From an uncultured Erysipelotrichaceae bacterium (GTDB lineage Bacteria; Bacillota_I; Bacilli_A; RFN20; CAG-826), in assembly GCA_900314865.1 (NCBI GenBank), contig OMWW01000001.1, forward strand, positions 189,457 to 253,456: 64,000 nt of DNA, in the 5' to 3' direction. The number at the start of each line of letters is the position of its first letter. Position 1 is the stretch's first letter. The notes beneath the pieces are model-generated. The model saw only the letters and a program-made list of their open reading frames with translations. It did not search any database and was not told the origin of the DNA. Position numbers and translations under genes: made by a program. Below are positions 1 through 8,277 of the stretch, in pieces.

Positions 1-2
1 TT

Positions 3-3000
3 TTATCAGAGTATGATTCTAGTTTTGCTCCTGTCATTGTTTCTTCTGATGAAATGGGCAATAAACCAATTATTAGAATTAAAAAATACGCTCCACTCAG
101 TTCAGACAAAAACAAAGAAGAAAATGGATATTTTGAATATGATTTATTTAAAAGCAAGAACTCTAGATTCATAAATCCTATTGAAAAGATTCATATTTTG
201 TTAATGACAGTTGAGTTATATAACAACGTTTCGAAATCTCCTGTTTTGAATGTCATAAAAGACATTGCTCTTGGTTATAACCTAAAAGTGATTGATTTAT
301 ATGGTGAGAATTTCGAATTCAAAATCATCTTATCTAAAGGCTTTGAGTTAGTTGCTCTTAAATCTAAAGGCAAAATGATTATTAGAGCAAAGAACAGAAT
401 AACTGGTGAAATAAGCGATTTTGATTTTAGTGAAGATGGTGCTTTTGAGGCTTTTGGGTTTTTATTTAAATATCAACCAAAAGTCGCACCGATTAAAACA
501 AAAGAATTCAAAATCTCTTTAAAAAACAAACACATTAAGTTAAAGACAGAAGAAAGCTCATATCTGGAGTGCGATTCCAATGGAGAAATAATATGGCTAT
601 CTAGTGATGATTCGATCGTTGAAATCAATAACGGAGTTTTACATGCTCTCAAATCAGGAACCGCAACAATAACCGCAAAAAACGGAACTGCTTTTGACAC
701 ATGCGTGGTTGATGTTGAAGAAGCTGTTGTCTTGCCTCCGCTTTCTGCTAAAGCTCAATATTTTGTTGAGCAAGTAGCCGAAATAAAATCCGAATCCACA
801 GCAGACGATTTTGAATTACTATTTGAACAATATGATGAATTAGAAGACGACGATTGCAACGACAGTAGAGTTGCTGAAGCATATGAATTGTTAAAAGCAC
901 TAAGCAGTGAAGAAGATGCTGTTCCTCAATCTGTTAGATTTGTTTATGCTTCAAAATCATTTTTGAAGGAAGTCGAAAGTCTTGAATCGGAATATTTAGA
1001 ATATCTTGAAGGCATTAAAAAATCTTTTAACACATTAAAAAGTAATGAACTTGCTAATTATTTAATTTCAAAAAGGTTGGTTTACATTGACGGATATTTA
1101 AAGATAAGAGTAAAAAACGGAGATAAACACAGGATTATTTTCTGCTTTGGGAATAAGCTCGGAAAGAACCCAAAAGATATCTATGTTTTTGATTACAATA
1201 GAACACACGATTTTTCTAATATAAGAAATCTTCATCCAGAAGAACAACAATATTCTCTTTGGGCGTTAGATAAACCAAAAATAGTAGTCCCTCCTCTTAC
1301 CAAGAAGCAGGAAGCAATTTCACTTTCTGTTGATAAACCTTTGATTTGTACTGGATGTGCTGGTAGCGGAAAAACCCTTATAAGTGTCTATATGTACATC
1401 CATCTTTTAGACAAAGATTTCAATGGCATAGAAAATGTCAGACACGACCAGCTTGTTTATGTTACTTATAACGAAAACGCTAGAGATAATGCTGCAAACC
1501 AGATTAAAGAAATTGTCGATTCTGCGAACTGCAAAACCATTTTCGAATTCTTTTACGATATAGCTAAACCTGATTTAGAAGGCTTAACTTATGCCGATGA
1601 GAACAATTTTGTCTCGTGGTGGAAAAGCGAAATCACAAACCACTTGTTAAAAATAAAAATGAACAGTCTTTCCAAATCAAACCCAATTAAGTATGTTTAT
1701 ACATTCTTCAGAGGTTTATATAAGGGAAGTATGTTTAGGTGGGAGCTTACTCATGATGATAAGTGTTTAACGAGAGAGCAAATGATTAATCTTTTAAACA
1801 AAGAGCCAATTGAAGAAGAACGTGTGAATCTTATTTATGATATCTGTGAGCTATATCAACAGTATTTAGACAACAATAAGATGTATGATGATAACGATTT
1901 GGCTCGATTTGCAGCAAAGAGATTAAGCAAGGGCATAGCTAAAAAGTTCAACCATATAATTATTGATGAAGTACAAGATTTAACAGAAGTCCAGCTAGAT
2001 GCTGTTGTTAAAGCATCATCGGACAAACGCAAACTGTATTTCTTTGGTGACCAAAATCAATCAATCAATCCAACGTTGTTTAATTTAGACTTTATTGAAA
2101 TGTGTTTGTTAACAAACGACAGCTCTATTGAAAATGAGGACATCTATAAACTTACGAATTCATATAGATTCGGACCGCATTTGGCCAAATACATAAATAA
2201 ATTAGTTAAACTTAAACAACAATGGATTGGCACATTGTCTGCAGAAGAAACAGAAGGATCTAACAAAGATATCGAAAAGAACAGATGGGCTGGTAAAACG
2301 CACGATAGTAAAGTAATATCAACCGTTCTTTTAAAGGCCGCAAATGCAGCAAACGCCATTATCATTGTTCCTGACCATTCTGTTAAAGAAGAGTTGAAAG
2401 AGAAATATGGTGAAGATTTTGCTAAACGCGTAACGACGATTTACGATTCTAAAGGACTTGAATGGGATTATGTTGTTTTATATAACATGCTCAAGTTTAA
2501 CGAAGACAAGTATGAAGAAATGGTTGATGGCAAAGGCAAATATTCGACTTTGCACAGAATGATTTTTAATCAATACTACGTCGGATGCACAAGAGCTCTT
2601 TCGTGTTTTACTGTTTTAGAAACTGAACTTAATAAAAAGGTTGAAGAACCAATTATTGGTGATTTGCAGACAGTAACCGATGGTAATTTGGGATTGTATA
2701 TTCAAGAAGAAAATGATCCTACTTCTTGGTACAAAGAAGCTATTAGGTTATTCGATGCTGGTATTTATGATTTAGCAATGGCTGCTTTTGAAAAAGCCGA
2801 AGTGACAATTGAAGAAGAGCCAAAGATGGAAATATGTTCCTTGTTGCTTGCTCCTTCTACAAGAAGCGATTTAAATATTGCTGCATTATGCAAGGAAAAA
2901 GGATTTTATAGAGAGGCATCAAGGATTTATCAAAATGCTGGAAAATATAGGCTGTCTCAATTAATGAATCTTTATAATGGCATCAATATTTCTGATGAGG

Positions 3001-3140
3001 ATGCGTGGGATATTATTATGAACGAAAAACTCTCTGAATCTGATATGGATGTAATAAATAAAAGTGGGTTTTTAACAAACAAGAGCAACAGAATCATTGA
3101 GATGATAAAAAAGCTTAGTAATGAATTGAAAGGAAAATAG
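3..3140 (+). CDS. UvrD/Rep-like superfamily 1 helicase with Big2-like domain (5' end outside window)
   Basis: ATP-dependent DNA helicase of the UvrD/Rep class, probably cytoplasmic and acting in repair or defence. Counting from the ATG at 54, the Walker A motif GCAGSGKT is near residue 433, the Walker B IIIDEVQD near 634, the motif V-like DSKGLEWDYVV near 800 and motif VI YVGCTRA near 841. Residues about 150-222 read as a bacterial Ig-like Big2 domain (WLSSDDSIVEI, then SGTATITAKNG), which is normally extracellular and unexpected here. The frame stays open upstream of the ATG at 54 to the window edge, and no ribosome binding site precedes that ATG, so the gene probably starts outside the window. 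The C-terminal ~150 residues have helical repeats of unknown role. The next gene begins 2 bases after the stop, so they are likely co-transcribed. Confidence 0.9.
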   Translation, partial: LSEYDSSFAPVIVSSDEMGNKPIIRIKKYAPLSSDKNKEENGYFEYDLFKSKNSRFINPIEKIHILLMTVELYNNVSKSPVLNVIKDIALGYNLKVIDLYGENFEFKIILSKGFELVALKSKGKMIIRAKNRITGEISDFDFSEDGAFEAFGFLFKYQPKVAPIKTKEFKISLKNKHIKLKTEESSYLECDSNGEIIWLSSDDSIVEINNGVLHALKSGTATITAKNGTAFDTCVVDVEEAVVLPPLSAKAQYFVEQVAEIKSESTADDFELLFEQYDELEDDDCNDSRVAEAYELLKALSSEEDAVPQSVRFVYASKSFLKEVESLESEYLEYLEGIKKSFNTLKSNELANYLISKRLVYIDGYLKIRVKNGDKHRIIFCFGNKLGKNPKDIYVFDYNRTHDFSNIRNLHPEEQQYSLWALDKPKIVVPPLTKKQEAISLSVDKPLICTGCAGSGKTLISVYMYIHLLDKDFNGIENVRHDQLVYVTYNENARDNAANQIKEIVDSANCKTIFEFFYDIAKPDLEGLTYADENNFVSWWKSEITNHLLKIKMNSLSKSNPIKYVYTFFRGLYKGSMFRWELTHDDKCLTREQMINLLNKEPIEEERVNLIYDICELYQQYLDNNKMYDDNDLARFAAKRLSKGIAKKFNHIIIDEVQDLTEVQLDAVVKASSDKRKLYFFGDQNQSINPTLFNLDFIEMCLLTNDSSIENEDIYKLTNSYRFGPHLAKYINKLVKLKQQWIGTLSAEETEGSNKDIEKNRWAGKTHDSKVISTVLLKAANAANAIIIVPDHSVKEELKEKYGEDFAKRVTTIYDSKGLEWDYVVLYNMLKFNEDKYEEMVDGKGKYSTLHRMIFNQYYVGCTRALSCFTVLETELNKKVEEPIIGDLQTVTDGNLGLYIQEENDPTSWYKEAIRLFDAGIYDLAMAAFEKAEVTIEEEPKMEICSLLLAPSTRSDLNIAALCKEKGFYREASRIYQNAGKYRLSQLMNLYNGINISDEDAWDIIMNEKLSESDMDVINKSGFLTNKSNRIIEMIKKLSNELKGK

Positions 3141-3142
3141 TT

Positions 3143-3556
3143 ATGGAACAACAAGATGCAAAAAACTTAATTACTTTAGAGAAGTTTTTGGACTCCCTGC
3201 AAGATATTATCGGAGGATTTAAGAGCTATGTTGATTCAACAAACAAACGCATTGATAACCTAGACAAAACTATCAATGAATTGTCTAAACGCGTAAATGA
3301 AAACACCTCAATTGTTCGAGAAACCAAAAAAGAAACTATCAATAAACTAGATAATATGAATCGAGAATTGGGTTCTCAAGAAAAAGAGCTTTCAAAGTCA
3401 CTCGAATCTTTAACTATTCAAATTAGTCAGCTTCAAGAAAAAATAGATAAATTAAAAGCAAAAAGCGGCACAAAGGTAAGTAAAGAAGACGCTGAGGAAA
3501 AGCCGGTAAAAGGTAATCCGAAGAAAGCGTCCTCTAAGAAGGGAACAAAAAAATAA
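3143..3556 (+). CDS. Coiled-coil protein with lysine-rich tail
   Basis: Unrecognised 137-residue protein. Residues about 8-110 are a continuous heptad-like helix rich in Leu, Ile, Lys, Glu and Asn, predicted as a coiled coil. The last 25 residues are very rich in Lys, Ser and Gly and could bind nucleic acid. There is no signal peptide or membrane segment. It starts 2 bases after the helicase stop, using a GGA-rich stretch inside that gene's end as ribosome binding site. The pairing suggests an accessory subunit of the helicase, but this is inference from context only. Confidence 0.7.
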   Translation: MEQQDAKNLITLEKFLDSLQDIIGGFKSYVDSTNKRIDNLDKTINELSKRVNENTSIVRETKKETINKLDNMNRELGSQEKELSKSLESLTIQISQLQEKIDKLKAKSGTKVSKEDAEEKPVKGNPKKASSKKGTKK

Positions 3557-3617
3557 AGAAAACACATGGTACCGCAATAGCCTCAACGTATGCGCACATA
3601 TGAGCACCTGCGCGTGT

Positions 3618-3732
3618 CAAGGCACCCCGTACCAGGGAACAGAATATGCTAAAAAAATGCAAGATTTAGTTGTATTTATTATATATATATAATAATTCAT
3701 GAATGCAAAGTTGAATAGGTGTTGGCAATGCG
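3618..3732 (+). repeat. Imperfect ~115-bp direct repeat, copy A
   Basis: This non-coding stretch aligns with 6399-6517 over its full length. Shared blocks are CACCCCG, CAGGGAA, ATATAATAATTC and AGTTGAATAGGTG, in the same order with a few small gaps. The two copies flank toxin module 1. It holds an AT-rich TATAAT-like box, so it may carry a promoter. The rest of the gap 3557-4155 shows no further gene; it contains runs of ATTTCAAAT-type repeats near 3965-4000 and paired CTAGACTA-type repeats near 4027-4066. Confidence 0.6.
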
Positions 3733-4155
3733 CCATTTCATTTTGTCAAATGTTTTGTGTTGATATGAAGACCAGACTGAACAATTACGATGGTCGCGAA
3801 AATATAATATGTTACAAATAAAGTCGTAGAAAATGATGGGCAGACAACTACCTACGATTATTGTTTTGCATTAGATATTGTCAGTTATCCACATATCGTT
3901 TGTGGAAAACTTGTTAAAAGTCTTTAATTTCATACATATTCTGTGTTGTAAGATAGATGATGCACATTTCAAATCTTTTTCAAATTCATTTCAAATCATT
4001 TTTATTGTATTTATATATAAAGTTAGTCTAGTTTATATAAAAAATACAAACTAGACTAAAAGCCAGACTACAAAAGAATGTAATATAAAATTGCTATTAT
4101 TTAATTGTGGAAGTTAAGATTTGTATGTATACTTTATGATGAGAGGAGAAGAATT

Positions 4156-4557
4156 ATGGCCTCAATCTTCGATAATCCTAACTTCCAACTCATGGAAAAA
4201 GTAGCGGGGAAGCCTGCTATCTCTGTCACCAAGAATGGTGTCGGATTCTCAAAACAAGTTCTTTCTAGACTTGGCTATGCACATTACGTTCTCATCTATA
4301 TTAATAAAGTAGATAAACTAATTGGCATGAAAGCATGTGATGCTGAAACACAAGGATCAATGCGCTTTGTTCCAGAAAGCAAAGAAAGAGTAGATTCCTT
4401 AAGATGGAATAACCCTTCATTTAAAGATGATATTAAAAGCTTGGTTTCTAAAGAACTAGCTGAAATTAACTTTGTGTGTGATGGGGAATATCTTGAAGAA
4501 GAAGCTGCGCTATTGTTTGACTTCACAAAAGCACGTCCTCTCGACAAACAAGGCTAA
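4156..4557 (+). CDS. Conserved small protein A of toxin module 1
   Basis: Unrecognised 133-residue soluble protein. It is clearly a paralogue of the protein at 13608-14012: both have PxISVTxNGxxxxKxxxxRLxYAxYV near residues 20-45, a central RWNN and a C-terminal GEYLxEExAxLxxFxKAxPL. The start at 4156 is chosen for the GAGAGGAGAAG ribosome binding site 6 bases upstream; a longer frame to 4105 has no such site. Both copies sit at the head of the same gene order (protein A, hairpin RNA, DUF4417, toxin-like, immunity-like). That makes it a module-specific component, possibly a regulator, but no function can be read from sequence. Confidence 0.85.
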   Translation: MASIFDNPNFQLMEKVAGKPAISVTKNGVGFSKQVLSRLGYAHYVLIYINKVDKLIGMKACDAETQGSMRFVPESKERVDSLRWNNPSFKDDIKSLVSKELAEINFVCDGEYLEEEAALLFDFTKARPLDKQG

Positions 4558-4577
4558 CTAATTGTTTTAAACAAAAA

Positions 4578-4644
4578 GCGCCAACCGAAGTCAGCGCGGG
4601 TTAGGTACTTTAATACCTGAGCAATATTATTGTACCTTAGCCTT
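4578..4644 (+). other. Structured RNA leader of module 1
   Basis: Two consecutive hairpins follow protein A. The first has GCGC arms (4578-4581 and 4594-4597) around CCGAAGT. The second pairs GGTTAGGTAC (4599-4608) with GTACCTTAGCC (4634-4644). No U-run follows, so this is not a simple terminator. The same position in module 2 (14014-14100) also holds two hairpins and a CCGAAGT motif, which argues for a functional leader. Confidence 0.4.
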
Positions 4645-4690
4645 CTTGTTTAAGCAACCGGATTTTGGCCTAGACAAGGAGGTTTTTCTT

Positions 4691-4714
4691 ATGAAAAAGC
4701 ACAATTCGAATTAA
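4691..4714 (+). CDS. Seven-residue leader peptide (MKKHNSN)
   Basis: A seven-codon frame begins with ATG 8 bases after a perfect AAGGAGG (4676-4682), then stops with TAA. It ends 59 bases before the DUF4417 start. The strong ribosome binding site on such a tiny frame suggests a regulatory leader. Module 2 has a longer frame in the same place, which supports the reading. Confidence 0.35.
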   Translation: MKKHNSN

Positions 4715-4773
4715 TGAAGTTACCTTTAACTTATTTTTTGACTTACAGCAAAGCTGTAGGAGGATAAAAAAAT

Positions 4774-5505
4774 ATGTCAAATTATACCGTTAGAGATAAC
4801 TTCAAAGACATCTTTGGTGTTTATTTTTTAGAATCGCTTTCTTTTGAAGGTGATTATGATATGCCTGTTGTTGGCAATTTCGATGATATTAGTGTCATTG
4901 ATTATATCGCTTTATATTCAGATACAAGCGAATACAACAAAACAGAGAATACATGCCTAGCTTTCTATCAATATGATCATGTATTTGATGGAATTCACGG
5001 TTTATACAATTCAATCATTTATCAAGATGAAGAAAGATTGAATAAGTTCCGCGAAAGATTTAAAGGAGTGAAATACATTGTTGCTCCTGATTATTCATTA
5101 TTCGGCGATTTCCCTAATGCTTTACAAATATTTAATATTTATAAATCAAGAGTTTGTATGTGTTGGCTTATTGCTAATACCAAAGCAAAAATATTACCTA
5201 ATGTTAGATGGACATTTCCATTCACATTCGAATATTGCTTTGATGGAATAATGAAGGGCTCAAATATCGCTATAGGAGTGCTCGGTCAAATCCGTGATAA
5301 GGAAAATAAAAAAATGTTCCTTGATGGATTGAAAGTAGCGATTGATAGAATTGAACCGAAGCGCATATTGGTCTATGGCTTTGTAACCGAATCTAATTTT
5401 AATGAATTATTTGGGTATGCCAAATCTAAAGGAATCAAGATTATTATTCCTCATTCAAAAATCGATAGATATAAGAAGGAGGACACCATTTATGGGTCAA
5501 GGTAA
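4774..5505 (+). CDS. DUF4417 family protein, module 1
   Basis: A 243-residue protein of the DUF4417 family, whose biochemical role is not known. Family hallmarks are LPNVRWTFP near residue 145, GSNIAIGVLGQ near 167 and PKRILVYGF near 195. There is no signal peptide or membrane segment. AGGAGG at 4758-4763 sets the start. Its last 13 bases overlap the toxin-like gene, so the two are probably translationally coupled. DUF4417 genes are often met beside nuclease-toxin domains in Firmicutes phage-like or polymorphic toxin loci (family knowledge), which fits the neighbour here. Confidence 0.85.
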   Translation: MSNYTVRDNFKDIFGVYFLESLSFEGDYDMPVVGNFDDISVIDYIALYSDTSEYNKTENTCLAFYQYDHVFDGIHGLYNSIIYQDEERLNKFRERFKGVKYIVAPDYSLFGDFPNALQIFNIYKSRVCMCWLIANTKAKILPNVRWTFPFTFEYCFDGIMKGSNIAIGVLGQIRDKENKKMFLDGLKVAIDRIEPKRILVYGFVTESNFNELFGYAKSKGIKIIIPHSKIDRYKKEDTIYGSR

Positions 5506-5968
5506 AACCTTTAGCAGTGGTATTAGCGGAAAAGGTCTTGGCACAAAAGGTGGCAAAGCCGCACTTAAAGACAAAATTGATGGTATAATTAGTAAAGATC
5601 CACTGCTCAAACAACTGGTTGATTCCAAAGTTAAAATCAATGTTAAAGATGTTGTGTTTACGGCAAAAGATAGTAGTGGACAAGTTGTGTGGCTAGAAAA
5701 AGGCAACGCAACTGCAGGGTTTAATCATATTATGAAGCACGAGAATGATTTCGTTGCAAAACATAATATTCAAAAAGGCCGTTTGCCATCTCATCTTAAA
5801 AACGTTGTTTCCAAAGGAAAGGTGATTAATTCTAGACCAGTTAAATTACCAAATGGTAAATATGGGCTAGAAAAAACCTATCTTTACAAAGGAAAATACT
5901 ATACATTAGGAGCGATTGGAACAAATGGATTTATCGTTTCTATGTATCCACTTGATGGAGGAAAATAA
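5493..5968 (+). CDS. Putative RNase toxin of the Barnase/EndoU/Colicin/RelE-like (BECR) type
   Basis: A 158-residue protein. A Gly- and Lys-rich N-terminus (residues 1-27) is followed by a compact domain with GFNHIMKHENDF (His pair near residues 76 and 80), a helical linker and a C-terminal beta-rich half containing KLPNGKYGLEKTYLYKGKYY. This layout resembles the small BECR-fold nuclease domains at the C-termini of phage head proteins and polymorphic toxins. The start at 5493 is chosen because AAGGAGG lies 10 bases upstream; a longer frame to 5402 lies inside the DUF4417 gene. No secretion signal is seen. The immunity candidate follows after 2 bases. Nuclease activity is inferred from fold-like pattern only. 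Confidence 0.65.
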
Positions 5969-5970
5969 CT

Positions 5971-6294
5971 ATGAAAACAATTAAATTAGAATTAGACTTT
6001 CTAATCGGACCAATTGTTAAAGATGTTTTTAGCGTAAGCCAAAACAAATTAATTACTGGCGTCGATTCAATCGATAACAATAAATCAATTAACGAACTTA
6101 ATGAAAAGATCTCTGCTTTATACAGCTCTTTTTATGATTTTGATTCTGGGGATGAACCTTGTGTATTTGATGTTGAGTTAGCCAAGGAAAACAAGGATCA
6201 ATTGGTTAAATTAATTGATGACTTGCTATCTATGTTACAAGCCGTCAATGATGGCAGTTTTGAAATCGTTAACAACATCAATTTAGATTGGTAA
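5971..6294 (+). CDS. Candidate immunity/antitoxin protein, module 1
   Basis: Unrecognised acidic 107-residue protein with many Asp and Asn residues and no membrane segment. It starts 2 bases after the toxin-like gene, with GGAGG 9 bases upstream of the ATG. A small acidic protein directly after a small basic nuclease-like protein is the usual toxin/immunity order, so the role is inferred from position, size and charge. It shows no clear similarity to the two small proteins at the end of module 2. Confidence 0.6.
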   Translation: MKTIKLELDFLIGPIVKDVFSVSQNKLITGVDSIDNNKSINELNEKISALYSSFYDFDSGDEPCVFDVELAKENKDQLVKLIDDLLSMLQAVNDGSFEIVNNINLDW

Positions 6295-6322
6295 AACATA
6301 GTACTTAATATGCATATTAAAG

Positions 6323-6356
6323 AAATCAGGAATCTGGAAAGAAACCTGATTTTTTT
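6323..6356 (+). terminator. Intrinsic terminator after module 1
   Basis: AAATCAGG pairs with CCTGATTT across a short loop and runs into six or more T residues, 29 bases after the immunity candidate. Confidence 0.85.
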
Positions 6357-6398
6357 AATTGGCAGCCTACATTTTATAATACATTTGTATTATAAACC

Positions 6399-6517
6399 AA
6401 GGCAAAAATCACCCCGCATCAGGGAATAGGATATTCTTAAAAGATGCAAACTTTCTTTGCGTTTATTATTGATATAATAATTCGTTAATACATAGTTGAA
6501 TAGGTGACGGCAATATG
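6399..6517 (+). repeat. Imperfect ~115-bp direct repeat, copy B
   Basis: Second copy of the element at 3618-3732, in the same orientation. It contains GATATAATAATTC and AGTTGAATAGGTG. It lies between the module 1 terminator and the next small gene and could supply that gene's promoter. With copy A it brackets module 1. Apart from the terminator, this repeat and the short frame at 6606, the gap 6295-6712 shows nothing else. Confidence 0.6.
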
Positions 6518-6605
6518 CTGTTTTTTGATTATTCTTGAAAGAATATAATAACAAGTTTTATAACGAAATCGAAAAAAAGTAGCAATTAACCAAAAAGGAG
6601 ATTTT

Positions 6606-6653
6606 ATGATTGAACGTACCAAATATTTAATGAGAAAAAGCCAAACTAGGTGA
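6606..6653 (+). CDS. Fifteen-residue small ORF with strong ribosome binding site
   Basis: Fifteen codons start at ATG 6606, 5 bases after AAAAAGGAG, and end with TGA. The peptide is basic (several Arg and Lys). It lies 59 bases before the gene at 6713 and could be a leader peptide. Only the ribosome binding site supports it. Confidence 0.3.
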   Translation: MIERTKYLMRKSQTR

Positions 6654-6712
6654 TTAATTGCAAATTGCCAACACTATAAAAAACCTATAAAATAATCCCT
6701 GAGGTAAAGAAA

Positions 6713-6970
6713 ATGGAAAAACAATATAAAGTCGTGTTTGTGTATCCTGATGGGCACATTGAAGAAATTGATAGTGTATTTAATAACGGCCGTGATGCTT
6801 TAGAATGTGGCAATAACCTATTAGGCCAAGTCAATAGTACTGAAAAGAATTATCATCACGATGTCGACCCAGATAACTTCTTCCAAAGAAAAATAAGTGA
6901 CCCATATTTCATGATTGTCGAAATAGGCAACAAGAAATATCATCTCGTCTACGATAGTAGATCAAGATAA
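6713..6970 (+). CDS. Hypothetical protein (85 residues)
   Basis: Unrecognised small soluble protein with a beta-rich pattern (YKVVFVYPDGHIEEIDSVF, then a second half ending in YHLVYDSRSR). A GAGG-type site precedes the ATG. It follows repeat copy B and precedes a bidirectional terminator, so it may be a single-gene transcript. It could be a further antitoxin- or immunity-like orphan of module 1, but nothing specific shows this. Confidence 0.6.
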   Translation: MEKQYKVVFVYPDGHIEEIDSVFNNGRDALECGNNLLGQVNSTEKNYHHDVDPDNFFQRKISDPYFMIVEIGNKKYHLVYDSRSR

Positions 6971-6991
6971 TTAATAAACTACTACATAAAG

Positions 6992-7020
6992 AAAAGACTA
7001 CGTTGATTCGTAGTCTTTTT
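6992..7020. terminator. Bidirectional terminator between convergent genes
   Basis: AAAAGACTACG pairs perfectly with CGTAGTCTTTT around a 6-base loop. A tracts on one side and T tracts on the other let it serve the plus-strand gene at 6713 and the minus-strand pair at 7038-7731. Confidence 0.85.
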
Positions 7021-7037
7021 CGTTTTTGATGAACTTA

Positions 7038-7370
7038 TTATTCCCAGGCAAATAAACCAAAGATACCACCTAGGACATAGAAGATATTACCACCGAGAAT
7101 TCCTAAGATTATGAATAGGAAGTCCCACGCTTTTGAACTGCCTCTTGATTTTGCGACTCTCGCACACATGATAAGAACGATCGAGAAGAATAGTGCGATA
7201 CAGCAAGCAATAAGGCCTCTCATTAAATCAGCGTTACCTAAACCAGTGTCGTTTCTAATCATGCCCCCCATCATAAGAGGAACCATGACAATGCTGAGGA
7301 TGTAGAATACCACTTCAATCCAAGTGAAGAAGTTCGCAATTGTGTACATCACTCTTGATGCTACTTTCAT
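7038..7370 (-). CDS. Small integral membrane protein
   Basis: A 110-residue protein with three or four membrane helices (about residues 9-36, 48-70 and 80-108) and a short basic loop (RVAKSRGSSKAW). No known family is recognised; length and layout resemble DUF4870-like or other small inner membrane proteins. It starts 19 bases after the end of the cysteine-repeat gene at 7390-7731 on the same strand, so the two probably share a transcript. Confidence 0.7.
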   Translation of the reverse strand: MKVASRVMYTIANFFTWIEVVFYILSIVMVPLMMGGMIRNDTGLGNADLMRGLIACCIALFFSIVLIMCARVAKSRGSSKAWDFLFIILGILGGNIFYVLGGIFGLFAWE

Positions 7371-7389
7371 TTAAATAAATCCTTTCTAA

Positions 7390-7731
7390 TTATGCAAACA
7401 ATATGGCAATAAGCATCATCAATTCGCTATGAGAGATAAATCCATCAATCTCATAAAGATATGACCCACAATATTGTCTAATCCTATTACCGTCTATTTC
7501 GGCAATATAGTTACCACAATATCTACGGATGCGATTACCATCAACTTCAAGAAGATATTTACCGCAATATTCTCTAATGCGATTTCCATCTATTTCATAT
7601 AGAAAATTGCCACAATAACGTCTAACACGATTACCACTTAGTTCATATAAATATGACCCACAATATTCGCGTATGCGTCCATTACTAATTTCTAATAAAT
7701 AGTTCCCGCAATATCTTCTAAGTTTTGCCAT
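7390..7731 (-). CDS. Six-fold 16-residue tandem repeat protein with one Cys per repeat
   Basis: A 113-residue protein in which residues 5-100 are six tandem copies of a 16-residue unit, consensus YCG(N/S)YLYEIDGNRIR(R/E). Each unit reads as a beta-hairpin with an invariant Tyr-Cys-Gly. The design resembles small beta-flower or YD/WG-type repeat folds; exact family uncertain. The C-terminus is a short helix. There is no signal peptide. On the minus strand TATAAT sits only 6 bases before the ATG and no ribosome binding site is present, so the mRNA may be leaderless. The six regularly spaced Cys residues could bind metal or respond to redox state (inference). Confidence 0.8.
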   Translation of the reverse strand: MAKLRRYCGNYLLEISNGRIREYCGSYLYELSGNRVRRYCGNFLYEIDGNRIREYCGKYLLEVDGNRIRRYCGNYIAEIDGNRIRQYCGSYLYEIDGFISHSELMMLIAILFA

Positions 7732-8277
7732 ACAAGTATTATATCATTGATGTCATGTAGTTTTATAAAAAATCAAAATTTTTATTCAATAATTTGAATA
7801 GAGATTTTTTCAAAATATTTTTACCAAAAAAATCGAAAAAGTCCCCTCTTATATTTGTGAGGGGGTAATTTATTGCTCTCTTGGAAAAAAGCACCTCACG
7901 CTTTGGTTGAAGGCATGTCAAATTCGTTTAAAGCAATTTACATGTATAACGTAACATTAAGACATGTGTTCAAATAGTAAAATTGATTTTTGTGAAAACA
8001 ATAATCCAAGACTATACAAATTACTTCATTCAAAAATTACAAATTACTTCATTGTTGTTAGATATCTAAGAGGTTAGAGAAAGTTAAAAAAAGATCCTTA
8101 ATCACAAAGATTAGGGATCACCCTGTGTAATTAGAATAACGCGGAACCCTTGGGGGTGTAAAGATGTATAAAAAACGTCATTTTAAAAGTTAATTCGGTA
8201 TTTTTACACAATTTTTACTGAATTGATTGATTATATATAAAAAAAGTAAGAGAATATAACCAGAGGTATTTCACAAT
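7732..8277. other. 546-bp intergenic region without a convincing gene
   Basis: It holds a CCCCTC/GAGGGG hairpin at about 7843-7866, and two copies of ACAAATTACTTCATT about 22 bp apart near 8016-8053. A GATCCTTAATC/GATTAGGGATC hairpin lies at 8092-8118, immediately followed by a CACCC...GGGTG stem. The last could be a leader RNA for the Fic operon. A short open stretch around 7872-7977 (ending in a stop at 7975) shows no ribosome binding site. Confidence 0.4.

Noticed and set aside
54..56. ATG at 54 as the true start of the helicase gene
   Set aside because: No ribosome binding site precedes it and the frame stays open to the window edge.
3618..3732. Repeat copy A as a second riboswitch
   Set aside because: The conserved blocks do not match c-di-GMP, SAM, purine, fluoride or ZTP aptamer patterns, and no terminator or hidden ribosome binding site follows.
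7390..7731. Regular DNA repeats (48-bp period) as a CRISPR-like array
   Set aside because: The repeats are in frame and encode six protein units; there are no unique spacers and no cas genes nearby.
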